Source: Seleniibacterium sp963677135
GTDB taxonomy: Bacteria; Desulfobacterota; Desulfuromonadia; Desulfuromonadales; Geopsychrobacteraceae
Direction of reading: 5' to 3'
Assembly (NCBI GenBank): GCA_963677135.2
Contig: CAXXLS010000004.1
Span: forward strand, 1-64,000
DNA length: 64,000 nt
Within the stretch, counting starts at the first letter, position 1. Each line of letters begins with the position of its first letter. A program made the position numbers and the translations under genes. Below the pieces are notes generated by a model. That model was given only the letters and a program-made list of their open reading frames with translations. It made no database searches and was not told where the DNA came from. Shown in pieces: positions 33,013 to 41,144 of this stretch.

Positions 33013-33044
33013 GGCGAGAGTGTCAGGCGAAAGACACTCTCGCC
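33013..33044. repeat. Stable hairpin downstream of the FKBP gene
   Basis: A 12-bp perfect stem (GGCGAGAGTGTC and its complement) with an 8-nt loop lies 8 bases after the FKBP stop. There is no T-tract on the minus strand, so it may slow or protect rather than terminate. Confidence 0.6.
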
Positions 33045-33051
33045 GCAAGGA

Positions 33052-33492
33052 TCATGATTCGGCAGGAAGAATAGCGGCAAGCTTGAGGGCGAACGTCAGG
33101 TCGAGACCGGCCAGGGAATGGTTGCCGTCCAGGGTGACGGTCTCCGCGTCAAATTTGTAGACCATCATGGTGCGGGCCGCCCCATCGGCAAAGGTGAGGT
33201 TGAGCTTCTGGCCGACCTTGATTTCTTTATCGGCAGGGAAGGTCGAGCGCGACAGTTTCAGCATGTTTTCCTTGAGACGCTGGCCATAGGCCTGCTCCGC
33301 CTTGATCAGAATGTTTTTGACCTGGCCTTCCTTCATGCCGATAATCTCGGCTTCGAGGGCTGAAAATATTTCGTTGTTACCGAGGGTGATGACCAGGGGA
33401 GCGTCGTCGTCACGGCTGTCGAATATGCGGCCGTTATCGAGAGTGCCGATATAGTGTACAGCGACTCTGTCCCCTTTTTTTGCAAACTTCAT
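33052..33492 (-). CDS. FKBP-type (SlyD-like) peptidyl-prolyl isomerase
   Basis: A 146-residue protein with the FKBP opening KGDRVAVHYIGTLDNGRIFDSR, the inserted-flap region LEAEIIGMKEGQVKNILIKAEQAYG and the C-terminal LDGNHSLAGLDLTFALKL typical of SlyD. It lacks the His-rich metal tail of E. coli SlyD. It accelerates proline isomerisation and acts as a folding helper in the cytoplasm. It is the last gene of the minus-strand draT-draG series, 44 bases after the macrodomain gene, and its role in nitrogen fixation is unknown. Confidence 0.88.
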   Translation of the reverse strand: MKFAKKGDRVAVHYIGTLDNGRIFDSRDDDAPLVITLGNNEIFSALEAEIIGMKEGQVKNILIKAEQAYGQRLKENMLKLSRSTFPADKEIKVGQKLNLTFADGAARTMMVYKFDAETVTLDGNHSLAGLDLTFALKLAAILPAES

Positions 33493-33536
33493 TTCAACTA
33501 CTCCTGAGGGTGCAACTGGTTTCCATCTCTGAAACG

Positions 33537-33998
33537 TTAGCCATTCCCCCCCGGACTGTCCGAAGCGGAAATGACGATGAAACGCTCATCAAAATGTTTT
33601 TCAAGAAGCGGCCGGACGTCGGACCAGGACAATCCGCCCAGTCCGCATCCGGGACGCGGGACCACAATTTTGTTCCATTGCTTGTAATTGCAGAGTTCGA
33701 CAAGTTCGCAGCAGGATTGCTCAATAATCGCCAGTTCCGGTCGTTCGTAAGGACTGTTCTCCACCGGAAAGGAAACGATCCTGTTGCCGAGGTCGAAAAC
33801 ATGCATTCCGTGCAGTCTGATCTGAGTGCCCAGGGTATAGGCAAGAGAGTCTATTTTTTCAGCAGCCTGGCGGGCGCACCCCCGCGGCATGGCACAGGTT
33901 CCGTCTTTCTGAACCAGCCCGCCGGTGGTGATGGCAACAACAAAGCCCTTGCGGTGATAATCCCAGAGATCCCCTTCGATCAGCTGCAGTTTGGTCAT
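33537..33998 (-). CDS. Macrodomain (ADP-ribose-binding) family protein
   Basis: A 153-residue protein with macrodomain features: IEGDLWDYHRKGFVVAITTGGLVQKDGTCAMPRGCARQAAEKI in place of the ADP-ribose-binding N-terminal loops, and VVPRPGCGLGGLSWSDVRPLLEKHF, matching the phosphate-binding GxGLGGL loop. Macrodomains bind or hydrolyse ADP-ribose groups. Location four genes downstream of draT and three of draG suggests it handles free ADP-ribose or ADP-ribosylated protein produced there. It overlaps the 97-residue gene upstream by 4 bases. Activity is inferred only. Confidence 0.75.
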   Translation of the reverse strand: MTKLQLIEGDLWDYHRKGFVVAITTGGLVQKDGTCAMPRGCARQAAEKIDSLAYTLGTQIRLHGMHVFDLGNRIVSFPVENSPYERPELAIIEQSCCELVELCNYKQWNKIVVPRPGCGLGGLSWSDVRPLLEKHFDERFIVISASDSPGGNG

Positions 33999-34288
33999 TG
34001 AGAAATCCGATCCCTGGACACGGACACCAGGAAGCTAAAAACCTCTTCGCGGGTTTCGATGAACCGGGGCATTTCAAAAATCATCAGCTCTTCGAGTTTT
34101 TCAAGGATATTCCCATCCTCGTAGCCCAGTTCATTCATGACCGCTTCCATCATCGGGATGACCTCGTAAAGATCATCCCGATCGAACGGATGTGGATCCG
34201 GCAGGCCGGAAAACTTGGGTTCATGCTGGGTTTCTTTGACGTGCTTATATTTATGAAACAAGTCCGATGGTTTTATCTGTACCGGCAT
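33995..34288 (-). CDS. Conserved-looking small protein of unknown function
   Basis: I do not recognise this 97-residue protein. It is acidic and likely helical (LYEVIPMMEAVMNELGYEDGNILEKLEELMIFEMPRF), with a Pro/His/Asp-rich segment (GLPDPHPFDRDDL) before it, and no Cys, signal or membrane segment. It overlaps the macrodomain gene by 4 bases and follows the HTH gene by 11, so it is certainly in the same transcript. A link to nitrogenase modification is by position only. Confidence 0.7.
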   Translation of the reverse strand: MPVQIKPSDLFHKYKHVKETQHEPKFSGLPDPHPFDRDDLYEVIPMMEAVMNELGYEDGNILEKLEELMIFEMPRFIETREEVFSFLVSVSRDRISQ

Positions 34289-34299
34289 ATGTTCTCCTG

Positions 34300-34533
34300 T
34301 CAGCTGCAGGACGACCCGCAGCCAGCGCCGCAGTGATGTTTCTTCTCACAGACGTCGGCTTTGCCGGCGTGGCTGTCCATGAATTCGGCCAGGCTGGCCT
34401 GGCTCACAAACCACTCGCCTTCCACCTCTTCGCCTTTGATAAGGCCACGCTTGACGTGCATGAGGACATTGAGCTCAGTGCTCTTCATCTGTTTGGCGAC
34501 TTCGCTGATCGATAATAAGGTATTGTCACTCAT
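34300..34533 (-). CDS. Small helix-turn-helix protein with Cys-rich tail
   Basis: A 77-residue protein. Residues 5-45 (LLSISEVAKQMKSTELNVLMHVKRGLIKGEEVEGEWFVSQASLAEFM) resemble excisionase/MerR-type winged HTH domains. The tail is CEKKHHCGAGCGSSCS, a probable metal or cluster site. The ATG at 34533 has AGGAG upstream. It could be a small metal- or redox-sensing DNA-binding protein; no target is visible. Confidence 0.72.
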   Translation of the reverse strand: MSDNTLLSISEVAKQMKSTELNVLMHVKRGLIKGEEVEGEWFVSQASLAEFMDSHAGKADVCEKKHHCGAGCGSSCS

Positions 34534-34644
34534 CGTTTTTCTCCTGGTTCTGCCCCCGGCCGGTTGACCACAGGCGGGCGGCTGCTGTTGAACTTGATGC
34601 CACCTCTCTGTAGCAAACACGATCTTGATATTCTCGACATTCTC

Positions 34645-35538
34645 TTATTGCCTCGCCAGTGGTGACAGGCGAAGCAGCCGAGGGGTTAGGTCCTCGATAT
34701 CCTGGCGGACGTTGGCGTCCAGCCGTTTCAGCCAGGCTTTAGGGATTGCATCCAGACCGTAAAAGGCGCCGGCGATCATCCCGGCAATAGCCCCCGTGGT
34801 ATCGGCATCCCCCCCCTGGTTGACGACGCCGATGAGACACTCCTCGAAATCAGCCGTCGAAAACAGGTAGTGGAACACGGTCTGCAGGGTTTCAACCACG
34901 TAACCGCTGGCCTGCCCCTTGTACTTGTTGAACTTGAACGTCGGGAAGGCGTCGGTCAGCTCTCTGGTCAGGGCGTGCAGCTGAAAACGGTCGACGCCGA
35001 GAATTCCCGCCTGAACCATCCGTCCAACCGTGATGCTGCCCGCATCGGACAGCACGTGGTGGTGGGTCAGCCAGGCCTGTTCCAGGGTAAACTGCTTTAA
35101 AAGCTCTTCACTCCCCAGGGAAACCAGGGCGACCGGCGCCATCCTCATGGCCGCCCCGTTGCCGGCGTCCCATTCGTTCAGGGGAACCTGGAGGTCCCCG
35201 GTATTCATGTACAGCCGGATGCCTTTGCGGACGGTCGAGCCGATATCGATGGGCTTGCTGCGCATCCAGCCGACGAAATTATCGGCAATCGCCCTGAGAT
35301 TCCAGCCGTCGGAGTCAATCACGGCGCGGGCCAGGGCCAACGACATTTCCGTATCGTCCGTCACCTGGCCGGGCTTGACCCCCAGCCAGCCGCCGCCGAT
35401 CATCTTGCGATGAACTTTGTGTTTCGCCGCAATTTCACCCGGGGTCATGAATTCGGTCGTCGCCCCCAGCGCATCCCCGATGGCGAGGCCGAGGAAGGCG
35501 GCCAGGGCTCTTGAGTGATGTTCTTCAGTCAGACTCAT
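34645..35538 (-). CDS. draG: ADP-ribosyl-[dinitrogenase reductase] glycohydrolase DraG
   Basis: DraG removes ADP-ribose from the NifH arginine and restores activity. The 297-residue protein has the dimanganese-site motifs GLAIGDALGATTEFM, VTDDTEMSLALA, the central AGNGAAMRMAP and the C-terminal VNQGGDADTTGAIAGMIAGA. It overlaps draT by 4 bases. In other species DraG is sequestered by AmtB-GlnK at the membrane, and two glnK-amtB pairs lie just upstream here. Confidence 0.95.
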   Translation of the reverse strand: MSLTEEHHSRALAAFLGLAIGDALGATTEFMTPGEIAAKHKVHRKMIGGGWLGVKPGQVTDDTEMSLALARAVIDSDGWNLRAIADNFVGWMRSKPIDIGSTVRKGIRLYMNTGDLQVPLNEWDAGNGAAMRMAPVALVSLGSEELLKQFTLEQAWLTHHHVLSDAGSITVGRMVQAGILGVDRFQLHALTRELTDAFPTFKFNKYKGQASGYVVETLQTVFHYLFSTADFEECLIGVVNQGGDADTTGAIAGMIAGAFYGLDAIPKAWLKRLDANVRQDIEDLTPRLLRLSPLARQ

Positions 35539-36323
35539 CCGCCGATCATGACCTTGACATCGTATTCACCGCCGAAAACGAGATATTCGTCTTCCCCTTT
35601 AAACAGGGACCTGGGCAGAATCCCGCACAGGAAAAATATTTTCGGGACCGGTATCGAGACCCGCAGGACCCGGCTGCCGAATTCCCAGGCTTTCTCAAAG
35701 TCGCCGGTAAAGGAATTTAAATTGTTCAGGCGCATATAAAACCGGTTTTTCTCAATCTCTTCGACAATGACATGCTCTTCCAGATCATTCACCCCGCGGT
35801 AGAGGGTCAGGTGCGAACATTCAGGCTGCCGTCGTTTCAGTTCGTACTGAATAAATTCGTACAGCAGGTCGAGTTGCGAAAAGATCGCATTGGTGCGCGA
35901 CGATCCCTTCATCCGGTCGACCATGTACTGGTAATAGTCCTGGGAATGGATATCGCTGATCTTGGTGCGATGAAAGGTCGGAATCAACCCGAGCCGTGAT
36001 TCAACCCATCCCTTCAGGACCGCCCCCTCGATAGAATTGCTGTCGAACAGCCATCCGCGCAAAAAACGCAGATAACTGTTCTTCAGACTTTTCTGGCTGC
36101 TGCGCGAGGACTCGCGCTGCCATTGGTGAAGCTGAAACGTGACGTCCATAAAATCATGAAACCGGCTTCCCCTGACCTCCGGATCGTCAATCTGGTCGAG
36201 CTCGTCAAAGAGCAGCCTCCCCATGTGTTTGGCCCCCTGAATTTCAAGGGGCTGAGGATTGGCGTTATACAACACAGATGCGATCGACCAGGGGGGCAGA
36301 TTGCAGAGGTTGATATGGGTCAC
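35535..36323 (-). CDS. draT: NAD+-dinitrogenase-reductase ADP-ribosyltransferase DraT
   Basis: DraT transfers ADP-ribose from NAD+ to an arginine of NifH, switching nitrogenase off when ammonium or darkness/energy loss is sensed. The 262-residue protein shows the family segments LCNLPPWSIASVLYNANP, SHLTLYRGVND (NAD-binding Arg), NNLNSFTGDFEKAWEFG (Ser-Thr-Ser-like) and a C-terminal GEDEYLVFGGEYDV with the catalytic acidic residue. It starts 13 bases after the ANTAR regulator gene. Confidence 0.93.
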   Translation of the reverse strand: MTHINLCNLPPWSIASVLYNANPQPLEIQGAKHMGRLLFDELDQIDDPEVRGSRFHDFMDVTFQLHQWQRESSRSSQKSLKNSYLRFLRGWLFDSNSIEGAVLKGWVESRLGLIPTFHRTKISDIHSQDYYQYMVDRMKGSSRTNAIFSQLDLLYEFIQYELKRRQPECSHLTLYRGVNDLEEHVIVEEIEKNRFYMRLNNLNSFTGDFEKAWEFGSRVLRVSIPVPKIFFLCGILPRSLFKGEDEYLVFGGEYDVKVMIGG

Positions 36324-36336
36324 GTGCGTGTTCAGA

Positions 36337-36900
36337 TCACCCCTCCATCAACAGAATCGCTTCGGCGACTTCCCTGATACTCTTACGCTTGTCCATGGCG
36401 AGCTTCTGAATTTTGCGATGCGCTTCCGGCTCTTTCAGGCCTTGCTGCATGAGTACCCCCTTGGCCCGGTCGACCAGCTTCCGGGTTTCAAGGCTGTCTT
36501 TCAACGCGGCGACCTCGTCACGCAGGTTGGACAGCTCAATAAACTGGTGAATGGCCAGGTCGATGGAGATCTTGAGCTGTTCTTCCTTGAAAGGTTTCAT
36601 CAGGTACTGGTGAACACCAGCGTCCTGAGCGCGTGAAACAGTATCGCTGTCGATGGTCCCGGTGAGCAGGACGATAGCGCCGCAAGGGTCGCGGTTGATT
36701 TTGGCCGCGGCACTGACGCCGTCAAGAACCGGCATGGTGACGTCCATCACTGTCAGCAGGGGTTTGTGAGTTGCCGCCATGGCAACGGCCTGGGCACCGT
36801 CGGCTGCCTCATAAATGTCATTGAAGCCATAATCTACAAGGGTCTTGCACACTTGACGGCGAATCAGGGGTTCATCATCTACGACTAACGCAGTTTTCAC
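36337..36900 (-). CDS. gnfR: Response regulator with ANTAR RNA-binding output domain (GnfR-like)
   Basis: A 187-residue protein. Residues 1-120 form a receiver domain with the acidic pocket (VVDDE), phospho-acceptor D53 in TVMDVTMPV and the switch Lys in YLMKPF. A coiled helix (LRDEVAALKDSLETRK) leads into a three-helix ANTAR domain (LVDRAKGVLMQQGLKEPEAHRKIQKLAMDKRKSIREVAEAIL). ANTAR proteins bind paired hexaloop hairpins in nascent RNA and prevent terminator formation. In Geobacter sulfurreducens the GnfK/GnfR pair controls nif operons in this way. Candidate targets are present in the nifH, nifB and glnK2 leaders here. It heads the draT-draG gene series. Confidence 0.9.
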   Translation of the reverse strand: MKTALVVDDEPLIRRQVCKTLVDYGFNDIYEAADGAQAVAMAATHKPLLTVMDVTMPVLDGVSAAAKINRDPCGAIVLLTGTIDSDTVSRAQDAGVHQYLMKPFKEEQLKISIDLAIHQFIELSNLRDEVAALKDSLETRKLVDRAKGVLMQQGLKEPEAHRKIQKLAMDKRKSIREVAEAILLMEG

Positions 36901-36927
36901 GTTTGATCCTTCTGTCTGCTTTAAATG

Positions 36928-36953
36928 GCTCCCCGCTATTCCCAGCGGGGAGC
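36928..36953. repeat. Hairpin between amtB1 and the ANTAR regulator gene
   Basis: A 10-bp perfect stem GCTCCCCGCT/AGCGGGGAGC with a 6-nt loop, 27 bases before the regulator ATG. No T-tract follows on the minus strand. It may attenuate or process the amtB1 transcript. Confidence 0.6.
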
Positions 36954-37008
36954 AGTTTATCCTGGGAGTTACACGTTGTTGCTTGGTCTTAAACCGGCTG
37001 ATCGGAGA

Positions 37009-38361
37009 TCAGCGGCCTTCCGGAGACGAGGAGTAACCGGAGATGCCGGAGGAACCGGCGATGCTGACCCGCTGGAAGTCGGGATAGGCTTCCATGCCGA
37101 TCTCGGTGGAGTCGCAGCCGAGCATCTCTTCTTCTTCGCTGACCCGGATGCCGATGGTGAACTTCAGAACCAGCCAGACGATGGAGCTGGTCACGATCAC
37201 GAAGACGCCCGTCGCAACGACACCGATCAGCTGAACGGTGAAGCTGGCGTCGGCATTGGTGATCGGTACGGCCAGGGTGCCCCAGATGCCGCACACCAGG
37301 TGAACAGACAGGGCGCCGACAACGTCGTCAATCTTGAGCTTGTCGAAGAAGGGTACGGCCAGAACCACCAGCACGCCGCCAACGGCGCCGATCAGGGTCG
37401 CGGCTCCCAGAGACGGGGTCGCAGGACCGGCGGTAATGGAAACCAGGCCGGCCAGGGCGCCGTTGAGGGCCATGGTCACGTCGACCTTCTTGTACATGAT
37501 CTGAACCATGATCATGGCGGCGATCATCCCGCCACAGGCGGCCAGGTTGGTGTTGACCATAACGTTGGACATTTCGATGGCGGCACCGGCGCTGCCCAGG
37601 GCCAGAACGGAACCACCGTTAAAGCCGTACCAGCCCATCCACAGGATGAAGGTCCCGAGGGTCGCCAGGGGAATGTTGGAACCGGGCATCGGGTTGACCT
37701 TGCCCCCCTTGCCGTACTTGCCTTTCCGGGCGCCGAGGATGATGGCGCCGGTCAGAGCGGCCCAGCCGCCGACGGAGTGAACGATGGTCGAACCGGCGTA
37801 ATCGGCAAAACCCATCTCGGACAGCCAGCCGCCGCCCCAGCCCCAGGACCCCTGGATCGGGTAGATGATCCCGGTCAGGACCACGCAGAAGGCCAGGAAG
37901 CTCCACAGCTTGATCCGCTCGGCGACACAACCGGACACGACGGAACAGGCGGCTCCACAGAACACCATCTGGAAGAACCAGTCGGAGGACGCGGCGTAAC
38001 CGCCGGAGTAGTCGCCGGCCAGAGCGGCCGCATCATCAGGGGCCCAGAAGCCGAAGCTGCCCATGAAGCCGCCGTCAACACCGGCGTACATCAGGTTGTA
38101 GCCGACCACGTAGAAAAGAATCCCGGCGATGCCGAACAGGGAGATGTTCTTCAGACAGATGGTGGCCACGTTCTTGGAACGGACCAGGCCGGACTCGAGC
38201 ATCCCGAAGCCGGCGGCCATCCACATGACCAGGACACCCATGACCAGGAAGGAAAAGGTGTTCAGAATGTAGGACATCTCCGAAACCGGGGCGTCGTCAG
38301 CCAGGGCCAGGGTCGGGACGAGACAGAGTACGGTCAGCAGGACCATAACCAGTTTTTTCAT
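37009..38361 (-). CDS. amtB: Ammonium transporter AmtB (first copy)
   Basis: A 450-residue inner-membrane ammonium channel with signal sequence (MKKLVMVLLTVLCLVPTLALA) and about 11 membrane segments. The twin pore histidines are in VHSVGGWAALTGA and LVCGIWGTLA-like HLVCGIW, and the Phe gate region is in SGCVAERIKLWSF. It follows glnK1 by 210 bases without a visible terminator, so it is probably cotranscribed. GlnK normally plugs AmtB when nitrogen is sufficient. Confidence 0.95.
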   Translation of the reverse strand: MKKLVMVLLTVLCLVPTLALADDAPVSEMSYILNTFSFLVMGVLVMWMAAGFGMLESGLVRSKNVATICLKNISLFGIAGILFYVVGYNLMYAGVDGGFMGSFGFWAPDDAAALAGDYSGGYAASSDWFFQMVFCGAACSVVSGCVAERIKLWSFLAFCVVLTGIIYPIQGSWGWGGGWLSEMGFADYAGSTIVHSVGGWAALTGAIILGARKGKYGKGGKVNPMPGSNIPLATLGTFILWMGWYGFNGGSVLALGSAGAAIEMSNVMVNTNLAACGGMIAAMIMVQIMYKKVDVTMALNGALAGLVSITAGPATPSLGAATLIGAVGGVLVVLAVPFFDKLKIDDVVGALSVHLVCGIWGTLAVPITNADASFTVQLIGVVATGVFVIVTSSIVWLVLKFTIGIRVSEEEEMLGCDSTEIGMEAYPDFQRVSIAGSSGISGYSSSPEGR

Positions 38362-38571
38362 TGTTTCAATCTCCTATGGTAGATTTATATTGCTTATCCG
38401 AAAGATGCGGATGTGTGTTCTCATCATGTTTCTGATGTGGAAATCGGCAATTTTTCACACGGTCAAGGCCATCAAGGATTGGGGCGGAGGCGTAGTGCTT
38501 TACGCCGCACAACCAAATCCGCTGAGTGCTGCAGAGATTGTGGAAAAGGGCGATGTCCAGGCAGAAACTCC

Positions 38572-38910
38572 TTAGAGAGAGTCTTCACCGGTCTCCCCGG
38601 TACGGATCCGGATCGACTGCTCGATGGTGCTGACGAAGATCTTGCCGTCACCGATGCGGCCGGTGCAGGCTTCCCGCTGAATGGCTGCGACCAGGGGCTC
38701 GACCTGCTCTTCGGACACCACCAGCTCGATCTTGATCTTGGGAATGAAGTCGATCTGGTATTCGGCACCGCGGTAGAGCTCGGTATGCCCTTTCTGACGG
38801 CCGAAACCGCGCACTTCGCTGATGGTCATCCCGCCCAGGCCAAGGTCGGTGATCGCCGACTTGACGTCGTCCAGCTTGAACGGCTTGATAATGCATTCTA
38901 CTTTTTTCAT
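38572..38910 (-). CDS. glnK: PII nitrogen regulatory protein (first glnK copy)
   Basis: A 112-residue PII protein with the T-loop GQKGHTELYRGAEYQIDFIPK-like segment; Y51 is the uridylylation site. The B-loop (TGRIGDGKIF) and C-loop are intact. It senses 2-oxoglutarate, ATP/ADP and, through modification, glutamine, and controls AmtB and probably DraT/DraG. Start from a perfect sigma54 promoter; the leader is short and has no terminator. Confidence 0.96.
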   Translation of the reverse strand: MKKVECIIKPFKLDDVKSAITDLGLGGMTISEVRGFGRQKGHTELYRGAEYQIDFIPKIKIELVVSEEQVEPLVAAIQREACTGRIGDGKIFVSTIEQSIRIRTGETGEDSL

Positions 38911-38985
38911 CCTGAGGTCTCCTTTTCAGAGGGTTGGGTACTGCAAACCAAATAAATAGCAACACGTCTTTACCGACTTTCTATA

Positions 38986-39001
38986 AGCAGCTAGCGTGCC
39001 A
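38986..39001 (-). promoter_or_regulatory. Sigma54 promoter of glnK1-amtB1
   Basis: On the minus strand TGGCACGCTAGCTGCT matches the -24 element exactly and the -12 element at CTGCT with correct spacing. The start would be near 38974, about 64 bases before glnK1. Confidence 0.9.
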
Positions 39002-39211
39002 ATTTGTAAGTATCTGATAAAATGTGTGATTTTTGGAAAACACTAAAAAGTTGCCTGAAAAATAGGCAAGCTTGAAGGGCGGTGCATAACCGCTAGTCAG
39101 GATGTGGCGTCAGCATGCTTATGTTGCTCTGGGGAGAGGGGCCGCAGGGGTGGATGATCAGAACATTCCGGAACGTTATGGACTGGCAGCCGGGCATCGT
39201 TATCGAGAGCG

Positions 39212-39243
39212 GTGGGTGCCTCCCCACGGCAGGAGGCACCCAC
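39212..39243. repeat. Stable hairpin downstream of amtB2
   Basis: A 12-bp perfect stem (GTGGGTGCCTCC and complement) with an 8-nt loop lies 17 bases beyond the amtB2 stop. It lacks a T-tract on the minus strand, but is well placed to protect or end the glnK2-amtB2 message. Confidence 0.65.
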
Positions 39244-39260
39244 GTGTTGCAGGCGGGACG

Positions 39261-40601
39261 TTACTTTTTGGTATCTTCCGGGGTAAAGACGGAGCCGAGA
39301 CGTACCGTGTGAAAATCGGGGTAAGCCGTTGCGCCATGTTCGCTGAAATCGAGACCGGCGAGTTCTTCCTCCTTGGTGACCCGCATGCCGATGACCAGGT
39401 CGATGGCTTTGAACAGGATCAGTCCGGTGATGAATGCCCAGGCGAAGCAGGCGACAATTCCGACCAACTGGACGCCGATGGTGCTGATGGAAAATCCCGC
39501 ACTGTCGAAAATACCGGCGGCAAGGGTTCCCCAGGCGCCGCAGACGCCGTGAACGGAAACCGCACCGACCGGATCGTCGACCTTGATCTTGTCGAAGAAC
39601 ATGACGGACAGAACCACCAGGAAACCGGCCACCAGCCCGATGAGGACGGCGGAGGCAGCGCTGACATTGGCGCAGCCGGCGGTGATGCCGACCAGGCCGG
39701 CGAGGGCCCCGTTCAGGGTCATGCCGATATCGCTTTTGCCAAACTTGACCCAGGTGTAAAGCATGGCCGCAACGGCACCGGCGGCCGCGGCCAGGGTGGT
39801 GGTTACCGCAATGATGGCAATGGACGTGTCACCGGTGGTGGTGGAACCGGGGTTGAATCCGTACCAGCCGAACCAGAGAAGGAATACGCCCAAAGCGGCA
39901 ATGGGAATATTGTGCCCGGGGATCGGTTTGACATTGCCGTTCTTGTCGAACTTCCCGGCGCGGGGGCCGACGACGATGGCTCCGGCCAGGGCCAGCCAGC
40001 CACCGATGGAGTGGACCACGGAAGAACCGGCGAAATCAATAAAGCCGAGGCCTTCGAGCCAGCCGTTTCCGTTGAACAGGCTACCCCAGGCCCAGCTGCC
40101 GAACACCGGGTAGATCAGGGCCGAAACGAACACGGAGTAGACCAGGTAGGCGCTGAATTTGGTTCGCTCGGCAACGGCTCCCGAGATGATGGTGGCGGCC
40201 GTCGCGGCGAACACGACCTGGAACATCCAGAAAGCGTAATTCCAGGCCTCGCCGTCGCCGCTGGCCCCGCTGAAAAAGAAGTCGGTGGTGCCGAAGAAAC
40301 CGTTGGTGGTGCCGAACATCAGACCGAAGCCGACGGCCCAGAAGGCCAGGGCGCCGACTGAAAAATCCATCATGTTTTTCATCATGATATTACAGGCGTT
40401 CTTGGCCCGGGTGAAGCCCGCTTCAACCATGGCGAAACCGGCCTGCATGAGGAACACCAGGAACGCGGCGACGAGGGTCCAGACAAAGTTCAGATTGTTC
40501 TGCACGGTGTCGGCGGTCAGTGGCTCAGCGTCAGCGGCGAAGGCGGCAAAGGGAAGGCCAAGAATGAGGGCGATGGACAGTAAAGAGGTTGACTTCCTCA
40601 T
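39261..40601 (-). CDS. amtB: Ammonium transporter AmtB (second copy)
   Basis: A 446-residue ammonium channel, clearly diverged from the first copy, with a signal sequence (MRKSTSLLSIALILGLPFAAFA) and about 11 membrane helices. The pore His are in VHSIGGWLALAGA and SVHGVCGAWGTLA. It follows glnK2 by 63 bases. Two AmtB-GlnK pairs could serve different ammonium ranges, and only this pair has the antiterminator leader. Confidence 0.95.
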   Translation of the reverse strand: MRKSTSLLSIALILGLPFAAFAADAEPLTADTVQNNLNFVWTLVAAFLVFLMQAGFAMVEAGFTRAKNACNIMMKNMMDFSVGALAFWAVGFGLMFGTTNGFFGTTDFFFSGASGDGEAWNYAFWMFQVVFAATAATIISGAVAERTKFSAYLVYSVFVSALIYPVFGSWAWGSLFNGNGWLEGLGFIDFAGSSVVHSIGGWLALAGAIVVGPRAGKFDKNGNVKPIPGHNIPIAALGVFLLWFGWYGFNPGSTTTGDTSIAIIAVTTTLAAAAGAVAAMLYTWVKFGKSDIGMTLNGALAGLVGITAGCANVSAASAVLIGLVAGFLVVLSVMFFDKIKVDDPVGAVSVHGVCGAWGTLAAGIFDSAGFSISTIGVQLVGIVACFAWAFITGLILFKAIDLVIGMRVTKEEELAGLDFSEHGATAYPDFHTVRLGSVFTPEDTKK

Positions 40602-40664
40602 GGTTCGATATCTCCTAAAGATTCTTTGTCATAAAAGTATTCATCAGATAAAAGACGTTCATTA

Positions 40665-41003
40665 CTACAGGGCTTCGCTGCCGGATTCGCCGGTGCGGAT
40701 TCGAACCGCCTGCTCAATCTGACTGACGAAGATTTTGCCGTCCCCGATCCGGCCGGTGCTGGCTTCGCGCTGAATCGCTTCCACCAGGGTGTCAACCTGC
40801 TCATCACTGACGACCAGTTCGATCTGGATTTTCGGGATGAAGTCGATCTGGTACTCGGCTCCACGGTAGAGTTCGGTGTGACCTTTCTGGCGTCCGAAGC
40901 CACGGACCTCGCTGACGGTCATGCCGCTGATTCCGAGATCGGAGATCGCCGCCTTGACATCGTCCAGCTTGAACGGTTTGATGATGCATTCAATTTTTTT
41001 CAT
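40665..41003 (-). CDS. glnK: PII nitrogen regulatory protein (second glnK copy)
   Basis: A 112-residue PII protein very similar to the first copy, with T-loop Tyr51 (ELYRGAEYQIDF) and intact TGRIGDGKIF. It starts behind a sigma54 promoter, but unlike glnK1 its leader contains a strong terminator overlapped by an A1/G4 hexaloop hairpin. GGAG precedes the ATG. Confidence 0.96.
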   Translation of the reverse strand: MKKIECIIKPFKLDDVKAAISDLGISGMTVSEVRGFGRQKGHTELYRGAEYQIDFIPKIQIELVVSDEQVDTLVEAIQREASTGRIGDGKIFVSQIEQAVRIRTGESGSEAL

Positions 41004-41032
41004 CCTGTGGGTCTCCTTACAGGCGGGTTGAT

Positions 41033-41082
41033 AAAAAAAGGCGCGCTGTCTCCGTGGCTGGAGATCAGAGCGCCTTTGCTCT
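41033..41082 (-). promoter_or_regulatory. glnK2 leader: hexaloop hairpin overlapping an intrinsic terminator
   Basis: In the transcript AGAGC-[AAAGGC]-GCUCU (41067-41082) is a 5-bp stem with an A1/G4 hexaloop. Its loop end and 3' arm (GGCGCUCU) form the 5' arm of a terminator GGCGC-CTG-TCTCC/GGAGA-CAG-GCGCC with a T7 tract (41033-41074), so the two are exclusive. A convincing hairpin 1 is not seen upstream; the best candidate (GGCGGC/GCTGCC) has a 5-nt loop. Confidence 0.72.
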
Positions 41083-41090
41083 ACATGGCA

Positions 41091-41102
41091 GGGGGGGGGG
41101 GG
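41091..41102. repeat. Homopolymer of 12 G in the glnK2 leader
   Basis: Twelve consecutive G on the plus strand (C12 in the glnK2 transcript) sit between the sigma54 start and the antiterminator hairpin. The tract could vary in length by slippage; its called length may also be inaccurate. Confidence 0.8.
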
Positions 41103-41144
41103 CAGCTGTCGGCCGCCTCCGTTTGTTCGGTTTGTCCATAATAC

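Noticed and set aside
33013..33044. Intrinsic terminator after the FKBP gene
   Set aside because: The stem is strong but no T-tract follows on the minus strand, so it is listed only as a hairpin.
36925..38382. A 485-codon plus-strand frame opposite amtB1
   Set aside because: Gly/Asp/His-rich antisense of the transporter's hydrophobic codons; no homology features.
38911..38974. An ANTAR/terminator module in the glnK1 leader
   Set aside because: The leader from the sigma54 start is only about 64 bases and holds no terminator or hexaloop hairpin.
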